DNA of 64,000 nucleotides from Hydractinia symbiolongicarpus. Lineage: Eukaryota; Cnidaria; Hydrozoa; Anthoathecata; Hydractiniidae. This document shows, piece by piece, positions 11,064 to 21,629 of the stretch. How positions within the stretch are numbered: position 1 is the stretch's first letter; each line of letters begins with the position of its first letter. The position numbers and the translations under genes are program-made. Below the pieces are notes generated by a model that saw only the letters and a program-made list of their open reading frames with translations, had not been told where the DNA came from and made no database searches. Where the stretch lies: the NCBI RefSeq assembly GCF_029227915.1, contig NC_079886.1:11493501-11557500 (forward strand), written 5' to 3'.

Positions 11064-11905
11064 TAAACTGAACTACAAACATAATTATCTAAAGTTGGAT
11101 ACCGCCAAATGACTGATAATGTGTGTGTGAAATATGGCATTCGTGTGTCGAAAGAGGATGTTCGCAAGGTAATTAAAGAAGTTGACCCAGAAGGTGTAGA
11201 AAGTCGAAAAAGTATTGTCATCAAACGCATAATGTATTGGTCTCTTGGCCCCGGCGATGTATGTCATTTGGATGGAAATGATAAGTTGAAAAGATGGGGA
11301 TTCTGCATTCATGGATGCATAGATGGTTTCAGCTGAAAATTTCTATGGCTTGTTTTTGCATCTTCTAATAATGATCCATTATCCATTTATCATTGCTAAC
11401 TATTATCTGCAGTGTATTAACCGGTATAAATTTTGCCCGCAATTATTGCGAATGGATAAAGGTAGAGAACATACATACTGTGAAGATTTGCAAGATTTTC
11501 TTACCGGCTCGGTTATCTGTACGCAAACTCAACTAGGAATCAACGAACTGAATCTTATTGGTTGCGCCTTAAAAAGTTTCGCACAAGTTGGTGGATGTTT
11601 TTCATTCCATGGTCGATCGTCACATTTACCAACCACAACTGGACACGCATCAAGAATGCCTCTTATTTTGTTGTCGATGATATGCCGATAATGCAATAAG
11701 AGTTGAATGCGCACACACGGAACTTGGGCGGGATTCGACAATCCACTAATACACCTGGAGAAAAACCCGATATACTTTTTCATGTTTCGGAAACAGTAGA
11801 ATTTGGGGCGTTACCATCAATGAGAGTGACTTGCATATTGCTAACAACTTATTAGGCATTGAACATCACCCTGTTCATTGCAACAGAAACATGCACGAGC
11901 TTTAA
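11064..11905 (+). pseudogene. IS3-like (IS3EU-type) DDE transposase, copy 2, decayed
   Basis: Homologous to copy 1 on the opposite strand: CHLDGNDKLKRWGFCIHG matches WHVDGYDKLKPFGFCIHG there. The HTH-proximal part is shortened. The first open piece ends at a TGA at 11333-11335 where copy 1 has Arg (CGA to TGA would explain it). After a frameshift near 11390 comes RMDKGREHTYCED with the second Asp, and after another near 11535 comes NQRTESYW with the third acidic residue, here kept as Glu. At least one TGA, one TAA and two frame changes make it non-functional. It sits next to the 10507-10900 array and is followed by the GATA microsatellite. Confidence 0.72.
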
Positions 11906-11939
11906 TTTTCTATGCCCATGTGCCAACATAAAGATTGAA

Positions 11940-12156
<217 letters not shown>

Positions 12157-12184
12157 AATTACAAAAAAAATTGGCGAAATTTAG

Positions 12185-12485
12185 TTTATTCGTTACCTGT
12201 ATTGTGTAGAGGTTAAAACGCTGATTAAAATAATGTATAGGATCATATTTTTTCGCCGAAGGCCTAAGGAGATATATAAGGGTTTAAAAATTTTGCTGAC
12301 GTCAGCAAAGACCCGTCAAAATACACAAAAAATTATTTTAGAAACTTATATACCTGTTGCCTTCATCGTATAGATCTTGAAACGCTGATCAAAAAAAATG
12401 TATAGATTCATGTATTTTTCACAAACAGTTGCATAGATATTAGGGTTTAAACGTTTTTTGATGACGTCATTAACCTGTTCATTCC
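12185..12485. repeat. Two diverged tandem copies of an about 155-bp unit
   Basis: Copy 1 (about 12195-12320) and copy 2 (about 12350-12480) share, in order: TACCTGT, TAGAGGTTAAAACGCTGAT or TAGATCTTGAAACGCTGAT, AATGTATAG, a TTTTTC block, AGGGTTTAAA and a TGACGTCA palindrome core. Non-coding. Possibly part of a satellite or a tandemly duplicated MITE; not identified. Confidence 0.6.
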
Positions 12486-12668
12486 GAAACAGATCCGAGG
12501 ACCCATGTTTGGGAAACTTACCCAAATCAAATGCGATATAATATATCTTAAAAAGAATCATATCATTAGAATGAAAAAACCACATATAGAACCGGAGACA
12601 TTAAGCGTGGACAAATAACACTAAACATTTAAAAGTTGACACTAGTTCTAGAAATAAGCAGGATTGAG

Positions 12669-12935
12669 TTACCGGAAAGCATCTGCTTCTCTTTGCACTA
12701 GTTCGATATCAGGCATCTCCATAAATCTCCTCTTTTTGTGCGCGCGTGATCCGCGGATGGACAGAATCATGGATCTTAGCAGACTGTAATTAACTCTTGT
12801 TCGTATATAACTAACAGTTGCAATAAAATCGTTGTTCTTCTTTAGCGATATATGCTCTGCTAACTTAGCGTAAAATCTACGACACTCCCGTCCCATTCCT
12901 CCAGCAGCGCATTCCTCCAGTAGCGCTAAAAACAA
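12669..12935 (-). pseudogene. Fragment of a retroelement- or transposon-type protein C terminus
   Basis: An 88-codon minus-strand piece. The strings GGMGRECRRFYAKLAEHIS and RVNYSLLRSMILSIRGSR resemble a conserved segment I associate with C-terminal regions of repetitive reverse-transcriptase-like proteins in marine invertebrate genomes. The family name is uncertain. No polymerase or endonuclease motif is present in the fragment. It is isolated, with no neighbouring domain, so it is a relic. Confidence 0.4.
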
Positions 12936-14243
12936 GTGGTGGAAACGAACAATTTTCAGTCTTGCGCTGTAACGTCAGAAAATTTAACATTTGAGACAAA
13001 AGTTTTTCGGCTACATCAAAGGCACATCCACTTTGCCTGTTACATCAAGTTATTAGACTTACTATCACGTGACGGATTTGTTATATGACACATTTTTTAA
13101 CGTTTTAAACGGGTTTAAGATAAGACATGAACATTTTTTTTAACAAAATGTAATGCATTTAAAGATCTTTAAATAACATTTTCATGTGAACGCAAGTTGA
13201 TAATTTAAAACACATATACATGGCCGTTCAGCATTTTTGTTTTTCTTTTAGTAATATTTCGACATCCTTATTGGAGGTCCTCATCAGACAAAAAAGTTGT
13301 CGTTACTAAAGGTTATCATTGCATTGACATCAATTTGAATTTAAAGATCGTCTATACTATGTAAAAATATAAAACCTTTCTCCACTTGCAGCTACTCAGA
13401 AGTCTGTTGAGCAGAAAAATTGTTCAAGTAAATAAAAAAACAACTATGCAAATAACGAGTATATAAGGTTTTTTGTGTAAACTCTGGTTGAAACTAAGCA
13501 CTAAAATAGAACAAAAGGTACTTTGACATATTTTCACATGTTATATATGATTGTAAAAATTAAAACAATTCCATCAACAACACCTTACGAGAAGTATGTA
13601 TCAGTGGAAAAAATTAGCATAAAAATGTTAACAAAATAGTAAAAACTATACCACAAAACTATACCATGGCCTAATTAAGGGTCTCTTATATTGCGTCTAA
13701 ATTATGGGAGAAGCTTTCTTAACTAACTTAAGAAGCTTAACTCTGCCCGAAATGCCTCTTCGTTGTCCTTATCCGAATGTATTCAGTGCAGTTGTCTTCT
13801 CTGTGCCACATATATTTGTAACGTTGGATATATCAATTAGCTTCTTATTATTATATTTAATCTTCTTTATTTTTACTTTATTTTATGACAGTTAATTTTA
13901 ATTAGCCAAAGGCTATAGCTATATTCTTTTAAGTTTTTAGCCTATTTTAGGGTGTATCGACTTTAAAGAAAGAATAAATAAAATAAATAAATGACTACAT
14001 ATACAGCAGACAAAATATGAAAAAGTGAAGCACTATAAATATGATCAACTCATATTTCACCAAAACCACCACGAAAACCCAATGCCGTCCTCATTGCAGT
14101 TGCGACATTTTTCAATAGTAAAACGATCGTTTTAGAACAGGTTGATAATTTGTAAAAAGTTATGTCATCCTCGAAAGTTATTTTTAAAGGCTCGTCGAAA
14201 CCATAAGGTGGGATACAATCGTATCTTTTAAGGATATTCTAAC
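12936..14243. other. AT-rich stretch with a possible retroposon tail
   Basis: No gene recognised. The sequence before 13990 ends in AATAAATAAAATAAATAAAT, which looks like the A-rich 3' tail of a non-LTR retroposon, and the preceding 300 bases are anonymous. A left terminal repeat of the Polinton would be expected here but none was found by comparison with the sequence after 27506. Confidence 0.4.
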
Positions 14244-17200
14244 ATGCTCACCATTACCGACTTTCATACAGAGCAGTCTGGTGGGGGGCAGGTTGAAGAT
14301 ATGGGGTCGGCGAAGATACAGATGTCGCTATGGATCATGTGGAAAAAGAAGAAGATGAACCCGGAGGAGGCCAATGATCAGGGTAAAAATGAAGATGACG
14401 TGCTGGATGGGATGTTTGCCCAGGTGAAAACACATGTGGAAAATCCTGCGTTACCACAAAGTGGTTTCACCATCTACAAAATACTATACCTCGACATAGA
14501 ATTTCACAAAATGAGACTAACAAGAGGCTCATCATACCTTGAACTACCCAAATGGGTAGCATCCAAAAAGGCCGTCATTAACCCAGTGAATGAGGATAAG
14601 GAGTGTTTCAAATGGGCCATTATAGCATCACTGCATCATGAGGATATAGTGAAGGATTCAAATAGAGTATCTCAGATGAGACCCTACGTAGGTCTTTATA
14701 ATTGGGATGGTATAGAGTAACCAACCGCTATCAAATCAATATACAAATTTGAGGCAAATAACCCCGACATTGCGGTAAACGTCCTCTATATAGATGGAAA
14801 GAGTATCAATATCCTACGCCGATCGATGCACAACGGGCGTACCAAGGTGGTGACCCTGCTGCTTATCACCAATGATAAAAAGAGACATTACGTAGCCGTC
14901 AAAAGTCTCTCGAGGCTCCTGGGCAAGGAGATCTCAAAAAATAGGAACGCAATGCACTTCTGCTTAAACTGCCTACCGGCTTTTCCGACAATTGAATCAA
15001 GGGATAAGCATTATAGGTATTGCATAGACCATGGGGCAGTCAAGATTACAATGGCAACAGAGGCTGAAAAATGGTTATATTATAGGGATGGGCAGAAACA
15101 ATTCAAGGTACCCTTTGCTATCTATGCAGATTTTGAGAGTCTATTGATACCTGTGGAAGACATACCACAGAGGCCACCCAGAAGGGCCGGAAAACGAAAG
15201 CCGGTATGGCCCGTAACCATACTACCAAAGCCGGAGGCCATGGATATTTTTGAGAAACAGGAGCTGTCAAAAAATTGTCCGATTGTAATGGATGAAATTA
15301 AGGAATGTTACAACTGGCTAGTTGATGCTGTCCTCAAACCTATAAAAGAGAGGGTCAGGGGGACCTATGCAGCCTTTAAACGTGGGGTTATGGGACTCTA
15401 TGGCATGGCAGCCAACACAAGACCCACAAAGCATACATCGTCGCCCATACCCGAACAACTCCCACAAAATCAAAACGGGGATAGTAAGACTAAAAAGCTG
15501 AGCAAACACGTACCATCTGGATGGTGTACCTATAGCACATTTGCCTATGGGGATGTACCAAATGCCCTAACGGTGTACCGCGGCAAGGATTGCATCACCC
15601 GCTTCGTCAACCATCTGGAGGACGAGGTCGAAAGACTATACTATACCTAACCTCAGCAGGACATGCTGCCTCTAACAGAGGTCCTAAAAAGAGAACATGA
15701 CGGGGCAATGAAATGCCATATCTGTTTAAAGTCCTTCGATGACTGTGAGAATAACCGCAAAGTTCGGGACCATTGTCACTATACAGGGCTGTACAGGGGT
15801 GCCGCGCAAAACAGCTGTAATTTGAAGTATAAGATACCCAGCCATATTTCCATCATATTCCACATCTCTCGGGATACAACGCACACCTATTTATCCGAGG
15901 ACTAGGTGAGAAGTACAACATGCAGGACATTGGGTGCATCGCCCAGAACACAGAGAAATATATAAGCTTCAACGTTAAAACTAAGGTAATTTAGATTAGA
16001 TTTTTCGATAGTTGTCGATTTATGGCATCAACACTGGACAAATTGGCAAGCAACCTCAACGATGAGCAGTGTAAAAATATCCGTTGGTTTTTCACCGAGG
16101 ATGACACGTTTAAGCTCATGCGCAGAAAGGGCGTGTACCCCTACGAGTAAATGGATGGATGGCGGCGATTCGGGGAGCTGGAACTACCTGTCAAGGAGGT
16201 ATTCTATAGCAAGCTCAATATGAAGGGTATCAGCGATGAAGAATGTCAATACGCAAAAAGGGTATGGAATTGTATTACCCCGGAGGGTGATAACATCACC
16301 ATGGGTGACTACCACGATGTGTACCTAAAAACAGACGTCCTGCTATTGGCCGACGTGTTTGCAACGTTTCGAGGCGTTTGCTTGGACAACTACAGCCTTG
16401 ATCCCGCACACTTCTACAGTGCACCTGGCCTGGCCTGGAATGCGGCACTGAAATTTACGGGTATAAGGCTAGAACTCCTTACAGACCCCGAAACCGATTT
16501 GCCAAAAACAATAACAAGTATATGGGAGATCAGTATAACCCCAATGAGGAGTCCTCCTACCTACAGTACCCCGATGCCAACAATTTATACGGGTGGGCTA
16601 CGAGGCAGAATCTGCCACGGATGGCTTTAAATGGGTATTGAATGTCGAGGCATTCACCGAAAGTCGGATCGGGAAGCTCGTTGAAGGGAACAAGCATGGG
16701 TACATATTGGAGGTTGATATAGACCAAGCGAGGGAGCTGCACGATAAACATAACGAGCTACCGTTCCTACCCGAACGCAAGATGGTGCATGAGGTTGAGA
16801 AGCTGGTTCCGAATCTGAGTGATAAACGTCGATATGTGGTGCATATAAGAGCCCTTCATGAGGCTATAAAACATGGGCTTGAGCTCAAAAAATACACAGG
16901 GTCATCCAGTTTAACCAGAAGGCATGGTTGAAAGGGTACATCGATCACAACACAAGGTTGAGAACGGCTGCCAAAAACTAATTCGAGAAGGACTTTTACA
17001 AATTGATGAATTTGAGCGTGTTTGGCAAGACCATAGAAAACATCTGGAACCACTGCAACATCCATCTGGTCAACAATGAGGACAAATATAAAAAGTTTGT
17101 TATGAAGCCGAATTTTAAGGGTGGAAGCAGGTTTAGCAAGCACCTCCTAGGTGTAGAGATGGGTAAGACAGAGGTCAAGATGAACAAGCGGGTGTATATA

Positions 17201-17795
17201 GGACAGGCTATATTGGACATGTCGAAATTGAAAAAAATGTATGAATTCCACTGTGATTATATGCAGCACAAATACGGTAGCAAGCTACAGCTCTGCTACA
17301 TGGATACGGACTCGTTCGTATACCACACACGAACCCACGAATTTTATGAGGATATTGCAAACGATGTTGGCACGCTTTGATACAAATGCCTGTGATCTCA
17401 ATGATGGAAGGCCTCTCCCAAGAGGGAAAAAGAAGAAGGTGGTAAGCTTAATGAAAGACGAACTAAGTGGTAAAATAATGACAGAGTTCATCACCCTCAG
17501 GGCCAATCTCTACGCCTATAGGAGCCTTACCAAAGAGGGCGGTGATAGAAAAGTGAAAGGCCTCAAGAGGTGTGCCTCCAAGAAGTCGATAGCCTTCGAT
17601 GACTATCAACGATGTCTGGAAGAGGGTGCTGACATATACAAAAGCCAGATCCTGACCCAAAATAAGAACCATAAGGTAAATATTCGGGAGGGGAACAACT
17701 TGGCACTAAACAAGGCAGGCGATAAACGGATTGTACAATCGAACCAGATTACAACACCTGCAAGAGGCCATTACCTCCTAGCGTCCACAAGGTAA
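14244..17795 (+). pseudogene. Protein-primed family B DNA polymerase (Polinton POLB), broken
   Basis: Replicates the element by protein priming. In order are seen: an N-terminal RGSSYLELPKWVASKKAVIN region, a C-x2-C...H-x4-C finger near 14960, the exonuclease I motif YADFE near 15126, a second Cys/His cluster with CHIC and DHCHYTG near 15712-15795, polymerase motif [10 protein letters not shown] near 16573, motif B with VFGKT near 17022, and motif C YMDTDSF near 17298. Lesions: in-frame stops at 14718 (TAA), 15648 (TAA), 15992 (TAG), 16148 (TAA) and 16979 (TAA); single-base frame changes near 15863, 16905 and 17378; and a frame change near 16505 with loss of about 20 residues just before motif A. 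The copy cannot make a polymerase. Confidence 0.9.
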
Positions 17796-17799
17796 TAAA

Positions 17800-18378
17800 A
17801 TGGTGGCATGCTTGTATATTGCTATACTCCTACCCTATGCCATGATTGCCTACATACTTTTTAGATATCGAAGTATAATAAATAAGATGTCTAATATCAC
17901 ACAGGTCTTTGAAAATGCCTCCGCAGAATATGAGAATATTGAGAAACCTATTGATAAATGCCAAATCGTAAAGGGGGCCTTACGCAAAGGTAAAGGGTAA
18001 ATCTCCTGCCCAAAAAATGTACAGAAGGCTTTGTTGTCAAGGCTCTGGAGGAGGCCATCGACAAGGTACATACTGAGTATGTACAGCGGGAACTTCAGGA
18101 GAAGGGTGAAAAGACTGCAAAAGCACTGTCCACCCATGTTACATGCCAGCATGATTGGAAATATAGTCGATATTGACTCCGTTGAGGAGCTAAGGAGAGA
18201 TATCGAAGAGGATCCAATTATCCGGGACTCCATGACCGATCTGGAAATACTCGTATACTGTAGCATTGGGAGGTGTTTGGCCCGGCTGCTTGTGATGGGC
18301 CATACGGCCCGACATATGAGCAAAAAGAAAGAGAACACGGAGGAGACTAAAGATAACAAAGATGAGCAGCGCGTGTAG
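17800..18378 (+). pseudogene. Polinton membrane-anchored small protein, frameshifted
   Basis: The ATG at 17800 follows the polymerase stop by two bases. The first 22 residues form one hydrophobic segment (VACLYIAILLPYAMIAYILF), followed by a charged region. The frame is interrupted at 17998-18000. Between about 18000 and 18140 another frame reads as lysine/glutamate-rich protein, and from about 18150 the first frame resumes (VDIDSVEELRRDIEEDP) to the stop at 18376. This suggests one protein of about 190 residues with two compensating frame changes. The family is not recognised. The end overlaps the next gene by 17 bases, as in compact viral genomes. Confidence 0.55.
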
Positions 18379-18652
18379 TATTATCATCAATCAACAGCAG
18401 CCCAAGACCGTAGAAAAAATTGTTGAGGCACACAAAAAGCACCCCGGCAGGGTTGTCCAGGGACACAGACTAGCAGCGCTGATGAGGGAGAGGAAGCTTG
18501 GAATAGCCCCACCAAAGAAGGAACCCATGACGTTTAGGGAGTTCTTAAGGTACTTTTAGAGAGATTTAAACACCCCCGAAGACATACTCAAAGGGATAAA
18601 AAAGACCATGGTCTCCTTGAGGACCAGGATCTATCCCTCCATCTTGATGTAA
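18362..18652 (+). pseudogene. Polinton small basic protein with one in-frame stop
   Basis: Begins with an ATG overlapping the end of the previous gene. It encodes about 96 residues, basic in the middle (HKKHPGRVVQGHRLAALMRE). A TAG at 18557-18559 interrupts it, and the same frame continues with plausible protein (RDLNTPEDILKGIKK) to a TAA at 18650. The function is unknown. The isolated stop in an otherwise open frame is typical of this element's genes. Confidence 0.5.
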
Positions 18653-18693
18653 AAAAGAAGTAATTTATTACAAGTCCTAGGCCTTATAATAAA

Positions 18694-19001
18694 ATGAGTG
18701 AAGAGGAACAAAAACAAGAGGAGAGGGTCATAACCAACATAACTAACCATTCCGCAAAAGCAAGGCTAACTTACAGAAGAACGTGGGCAAAGAACCTTCA
18801 CAGGATGATAAGGAACCTGCGGCAGGTTCTAGCAAGTCAATGGGCAGTGTCCACATTTATGGAGCCGGAGTGATAGCCATGATTGCTGTTGGAGTAGGTG
18901 TCTGGTATATGCTTAGCAGGGGTAAAAATGAGTCCAATAAGCCGGTGATTAATCAGGAGCCCCAACAAGGTAAGACCCAGCCTATCCCAAGCATGCAATA
19001 A
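18694..19001 (+). pseudogene. Polinton single-pass membrane protein, frameshifted
   Basis: The ATG at 18694 opens an acidic N terminus (MSEEEQKQEERVITNITN). Near 18780 the frame changes into one encoding GKEPSQDDKEPAAG, a transmembrane segment (VIAMIAVGVGVWYMLS) and a short basic/polar tail ending at 19001. About 100 residues in all. This is likely a membrane or virion-associated protein, inferred from the single hydrophobic helix. Confidence 0.5.
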
Positions 19002-19028
19002 ATTTTGCTAAAAAATGACACCTAATAA

Positions 19029-19277
19029 ATGGCAACAAACAAACATGATGAAAACATGGGACCGAAGGAAACGATGATTATTGATGCTCTGTGGGAGTCT
19101 GTCAGGCTCGTGTCTTACACAATTCTCATAGCTATTGGTGGAAAGAACGCCTTGAGGGTTTCCAGGCCTGGGGCCAAGATGGATATGGAAGACAGTTTGA
19201 AACTAGCCGGGTATATGAGTGCGGCAATCCTATTTGACGAATACGCGATCAAGCAGGGATGGTACAAAAATCATTAA
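19029..19277 (+). CDS. Polinton hypothetical protein, 82 residues
   Basis: Intact ORF with ATG at 19029 after a short spacer. It has one moderately hydrophobic stretch (SYTILIAIGGKNALRV) and a second near the C terminus (LAGYMSAAILFDEYAI). The family is not recognised. It is followed by a perfect hairpin at 19305-19329, which probably marks the 3' end of its transcript. Confidence 0.6.
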   Translation: MATNKHDENMGPKETMIIDALWESVRLVSYTILIAIGGKNALRVSRPGAKMDMEDSLKLAGYMSAAILFDEYAIKQGWYKNH

Positions 19278-19304
19278 TAGCTAAATTGACCACATGGTGA
19301 AATC

Positions 19305-19329
19305 TCTATTTGTCATAGAGACAAATAGA
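19305..19329 (+). terminator. Perfect hairpin after the 19029-19277 gene
   Basis: Stem TCTATTTGTC / GACAAATAGA (10 bp), 5-nt loop, 28 bases after the stop codon and just before the next start (19335). It matches the stem and loop size of three other hairpins at gene ends in this element. Confidence 0.55.
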
Positions 19330-19334
19330 AAATA

Positions 19335-19700
19335 ATGGAAGAGGAGGCCAAATAGTGTTTTAAAAGCCTAAAAACGTTACCATTGAACCGGTTTAAGTCA
19401 AAGGGCAAAGGGCAACTTACAAAAACCTGCATTCCATGCCTTGATCTTGGGAGGGTATCAAAAGGTGCGACGAAGCGTCGCATTTACATGCAGCCCCTAT
19501 ACGAATTGATCATCCTCTTGCAAGACCATATTCAAGCCCAGTTTAATGAGGGCTATACCTGGGAGAACTTTGAAAGGCATGTCAATAACAGGGTAAGATT
19601 CAGATACGATAAAACTTTTAATCACTCGACACTTGCCGAGGTCACTAATGCATTACGGCGGGCACAGTATTCCATAACAAACGGGCATCAAATGCTGTAG
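19335..19700 (+). pseudogene. Polinton basic protein with early in-frame stop
   Basis: ATG at 19335, then TAG at codon 7 (19353-19355), then an open frame to 19700, giving about 121 codons. The C-terminal two thirds (YELIILLQDHIQAQFNEGY, FRYDKTFNHSTLAEV) look like a compact globular helical domain. The N terminus is basic with a single CIPC pair. Not recognised. It could also be expressed from a later start downstream of the stop. Confidence 0.5.
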
Positions 19701-19714
19701 AGTATGTAAGCAAA

Positions 19715-19750
19715 TATTACCCCTGCACAAATTCAAAATAAGGGGTAATA
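19715..19750 (+). terminator. Hairpin after the 19335-19700 gene
   Basis: Stem TATTACCCCT / AGGGGTAATA (10 bp, perfect) with a 16-nt loop, 14 bases after the stop codon. Position suggests a transcript 3' end signal. Confidence 0.5.
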
Positions 19751-19763
19751 GTCAGACCAAGAC

Positions 19764-19815
19764 CGCCTCTCCTTGGCCATGGCTTGGCCTGCCTAGCCAT
19801 GGCCAAGGAGAGGCG
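19764..19815. repeat. 21-bp perfect inverted repeat with 10-nt loop
   Basis: Left arm 19764-19784 and right arm 19795-19815 are exact complements; the core is CTTGGCCATGG. The start codon of the zinc-ribbon gene (19799) lies in the right arm. Its stem is far longer than those of the other hairpins in the element, so it may be a separate signal or a recent foldback. Confidence 0.85.
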
Positions 19816-20195
19816 GGCGACTCTTAGAAGTAGGGACATCGAAGACGTTGAAATGGACCCCTTGCTATTGATGCGGAAATTAGAGGTGTTCAACAAGATG
19901 AAAACTATCTCATCTTATATGATCTACTCACATACAGGATTATAGGTCAATATGACGAACTTATTGGGGATAACCCCGAGAAGGCAAGGCTTGTTGAGAG
20001 AAACTGCAATGCACTGCGGTGCCTGCAAGGTAAATTAAAGTATACTCCACCACCCCTCGAATATAAGGCTCGAGGGACTAAGCTCTGCACTGCCTGTCGG
20101 GGTCCTTGGTGAATAACGACGGGGGTGTATTGATATGTTCGGGCTGTGGTGCCCTGTACCCAAAATTTCATAATCGAAAGTGGAGCAACTATTAG
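19799..20195 (+). pseudogene. Polinton zinc-ribbon protein, two frameshifts
   Basis: About 132 residues. The N terminus is basic (MAKERRATLRSRDIEDVEMD). The frame changes near 19860, continues as DENYLILYDLLTYRIIGQYD, and changes again near 20108. The end carries a C-x2-C (LCTAC) and, about 17 residues on, C-x2-C (ICSGCG), a typical zinc ribbon. It ends three bases before the packaging ATPase start. A late-transcription-factor-type zinc ribbon is possible but cannot be shown here. Confidence 0.5.
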
Positions 20196-20198
20196 TAA

Positions 20199-20787
20199 AT
20201 GGATGTTGTAAGAGATCCGCATACGGCTATATTTACAGGTCCGACGTCGTGCAGAAAAACACAACGCGTCCTAGACCTGTTGGAAAGTGAATACAAGGGA
20301 CACTATCACAATATAGTGATACTTTAAACTACACTACGGTGGAACAGTACATATTTAGAGAGGGCATCGCTATGGCGTGACGACTACGTGTTCCTTATAG
20401 ATCTCAAGGACTTTTCAAATGGATTCAGAAATTGTCGTCCCTACTCGCGGGCGAGGATACGTTGGTTTTTGTTGATGACGTCATCGCCGATGAAAGCCTC
20501 GATAAACGTCGACAATCCCTACTTGAACTTGCTATCAGCGGTAGGCATCGTGGGCATAGTCTTTAGCTCTTAACCCAATCGTGTACGCATTACCAAAAAA
20601 TTTGCGGAGACAGAAGAAGGCCCTGTTTTTATGGTACCCACATGAAAAATCAGATATGAGGCTAATTGACGAAGAGACGAATCTCATCCCGGACTGGGAC
20701 GAGATCAAAGTTGAGCTGAAAAAATCTAAGCACGCGTGTCTATACGTAAGGCTCGAGCACCCTAGAAGTTGGAAAATTTTGGATTGA
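20199..20787 (+). pseudogene. Polinton packaging ATPase (FtsK/HerA superfamily), broken
   Basis: Motor that would pump element DNA into a capsid. ATG at 20199. The Walker A region is TGPTSCRKT, where the second conserved Gly of the P-loop reads Arg. The Walker B region, TLVFVDDVIAD, is intact near 20462-20490. The C-terminal part (LRRQKKALFLWYPHEK, RLIDEETNLIPDWDEIK) is open to 20787. Lesions: TAA at 20325, frame changes near 20410 and 20590, and a TAG at about 20564 in a position where the family has Trp. It is placed between the zinc-ribbon gene and the BRO-like gene. Confidence 0.85.
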
Positions 20788-20830
20788 GCAATATGAAATC
20801 CTCGGGCCGGGGATCGATATAAAAAAAAAG

Positions 20831-21525
20831 ATGTCGTCGCAAGTTTCGCTATTCAATTCAGTGCCCGCAGGAGTCATCGAGACTTTGTTTGATGAACAAA
20901 ATCGACCTTTTTTAGACGCGCTAATCTTGGTAGGTTTCTAGGGATTGCCGATCTAATACGTTTTAGAGGGTCAAATCAGCATGACGTCTTCGTTACGTTA
21001 AATGGGGCCATCGAAATTGTTGTAAGGTCAACAAAGCCTATGGCCGTAACCTTGACAAAATGGTTGGCCGGGAAGGGTGTGGAGAGATTACAGGAAGAGC
21101 TTACTGCGGCAATTGAAGAAAGGGATATTTCCATCGCTATGCTTGAGGACGATCTTGATGACCTTAAGCAAGACAACTCGGAGCTACGGCAGAGACATGT
21201 ACCACGTCGTCATCAATATGTTACAGTGCTATGTGCAGTTGATAAAAACGACCCCAACGAGCATGGAAAGAAGGGTATACATGAGCATTATATGATACGA
21301 TGCCAACGCAGGCAGCTCAGCACAAGAATAAATATATTAAAAATAATGTATCCCGACATGACGGTGAGGAAACCGGAATGTAATGATCCCCATGCTGTAC
21401 ATGCTTGGTGTCGATTCAGAGATGATTGTCTTGGTACCGATAATTGTTACCTCAACCATTTCACGTTGCCCGACGATAATACGCGGGAGCTATTCAAAGG
21501 TGTGTTCGATAGCGATATGTCGTAA
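20831..21525 (+). pseudogene. BRO-like DNA-binding protein, one break
   Basis: ATG at 20831, 43 bases after the ATPase. The first 35 residues (MSSQVSLFNSVPAGVIETLF...) run into a stop near 20938; the neighbouring frame carries on to 21525. The core TLNGAIEIVVRSTKPMAV followed by TLTKWLAG resembles the end of the Bro-N domain found in large DNA viruses and Polintons. A helical linker (ELTAAIEERDISIAMLEDDLD) and a C-terminal domain with YMIRCQRRQL follow. Role probably DNA binding; the assignment rests on a short motif. Confidence 0.55.
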
Positions 21526-21535
21526 GCGGACGCTA

Positions 21536-21566
21536 AATTTTCACTACTGCAAGAGTAGTAAAAATT
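21536..21566 (+). terminator. Hairpin after the BRO-like gene
   Basis: Stem AATTTTCACTACT / AGTAGTAAAAATT, 13 positions with one mismatch, 5-nt loop, 10 bases after the stop codon at 21525 and before the convergent integrase. Confidence 0.5.
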
Positions 21567-21629
21567 GAGTTGAGACGAAGCTTCTTTCAGGACCATCTTT
21601 CAAATAATATAGCATGCGAATACCTGCTA

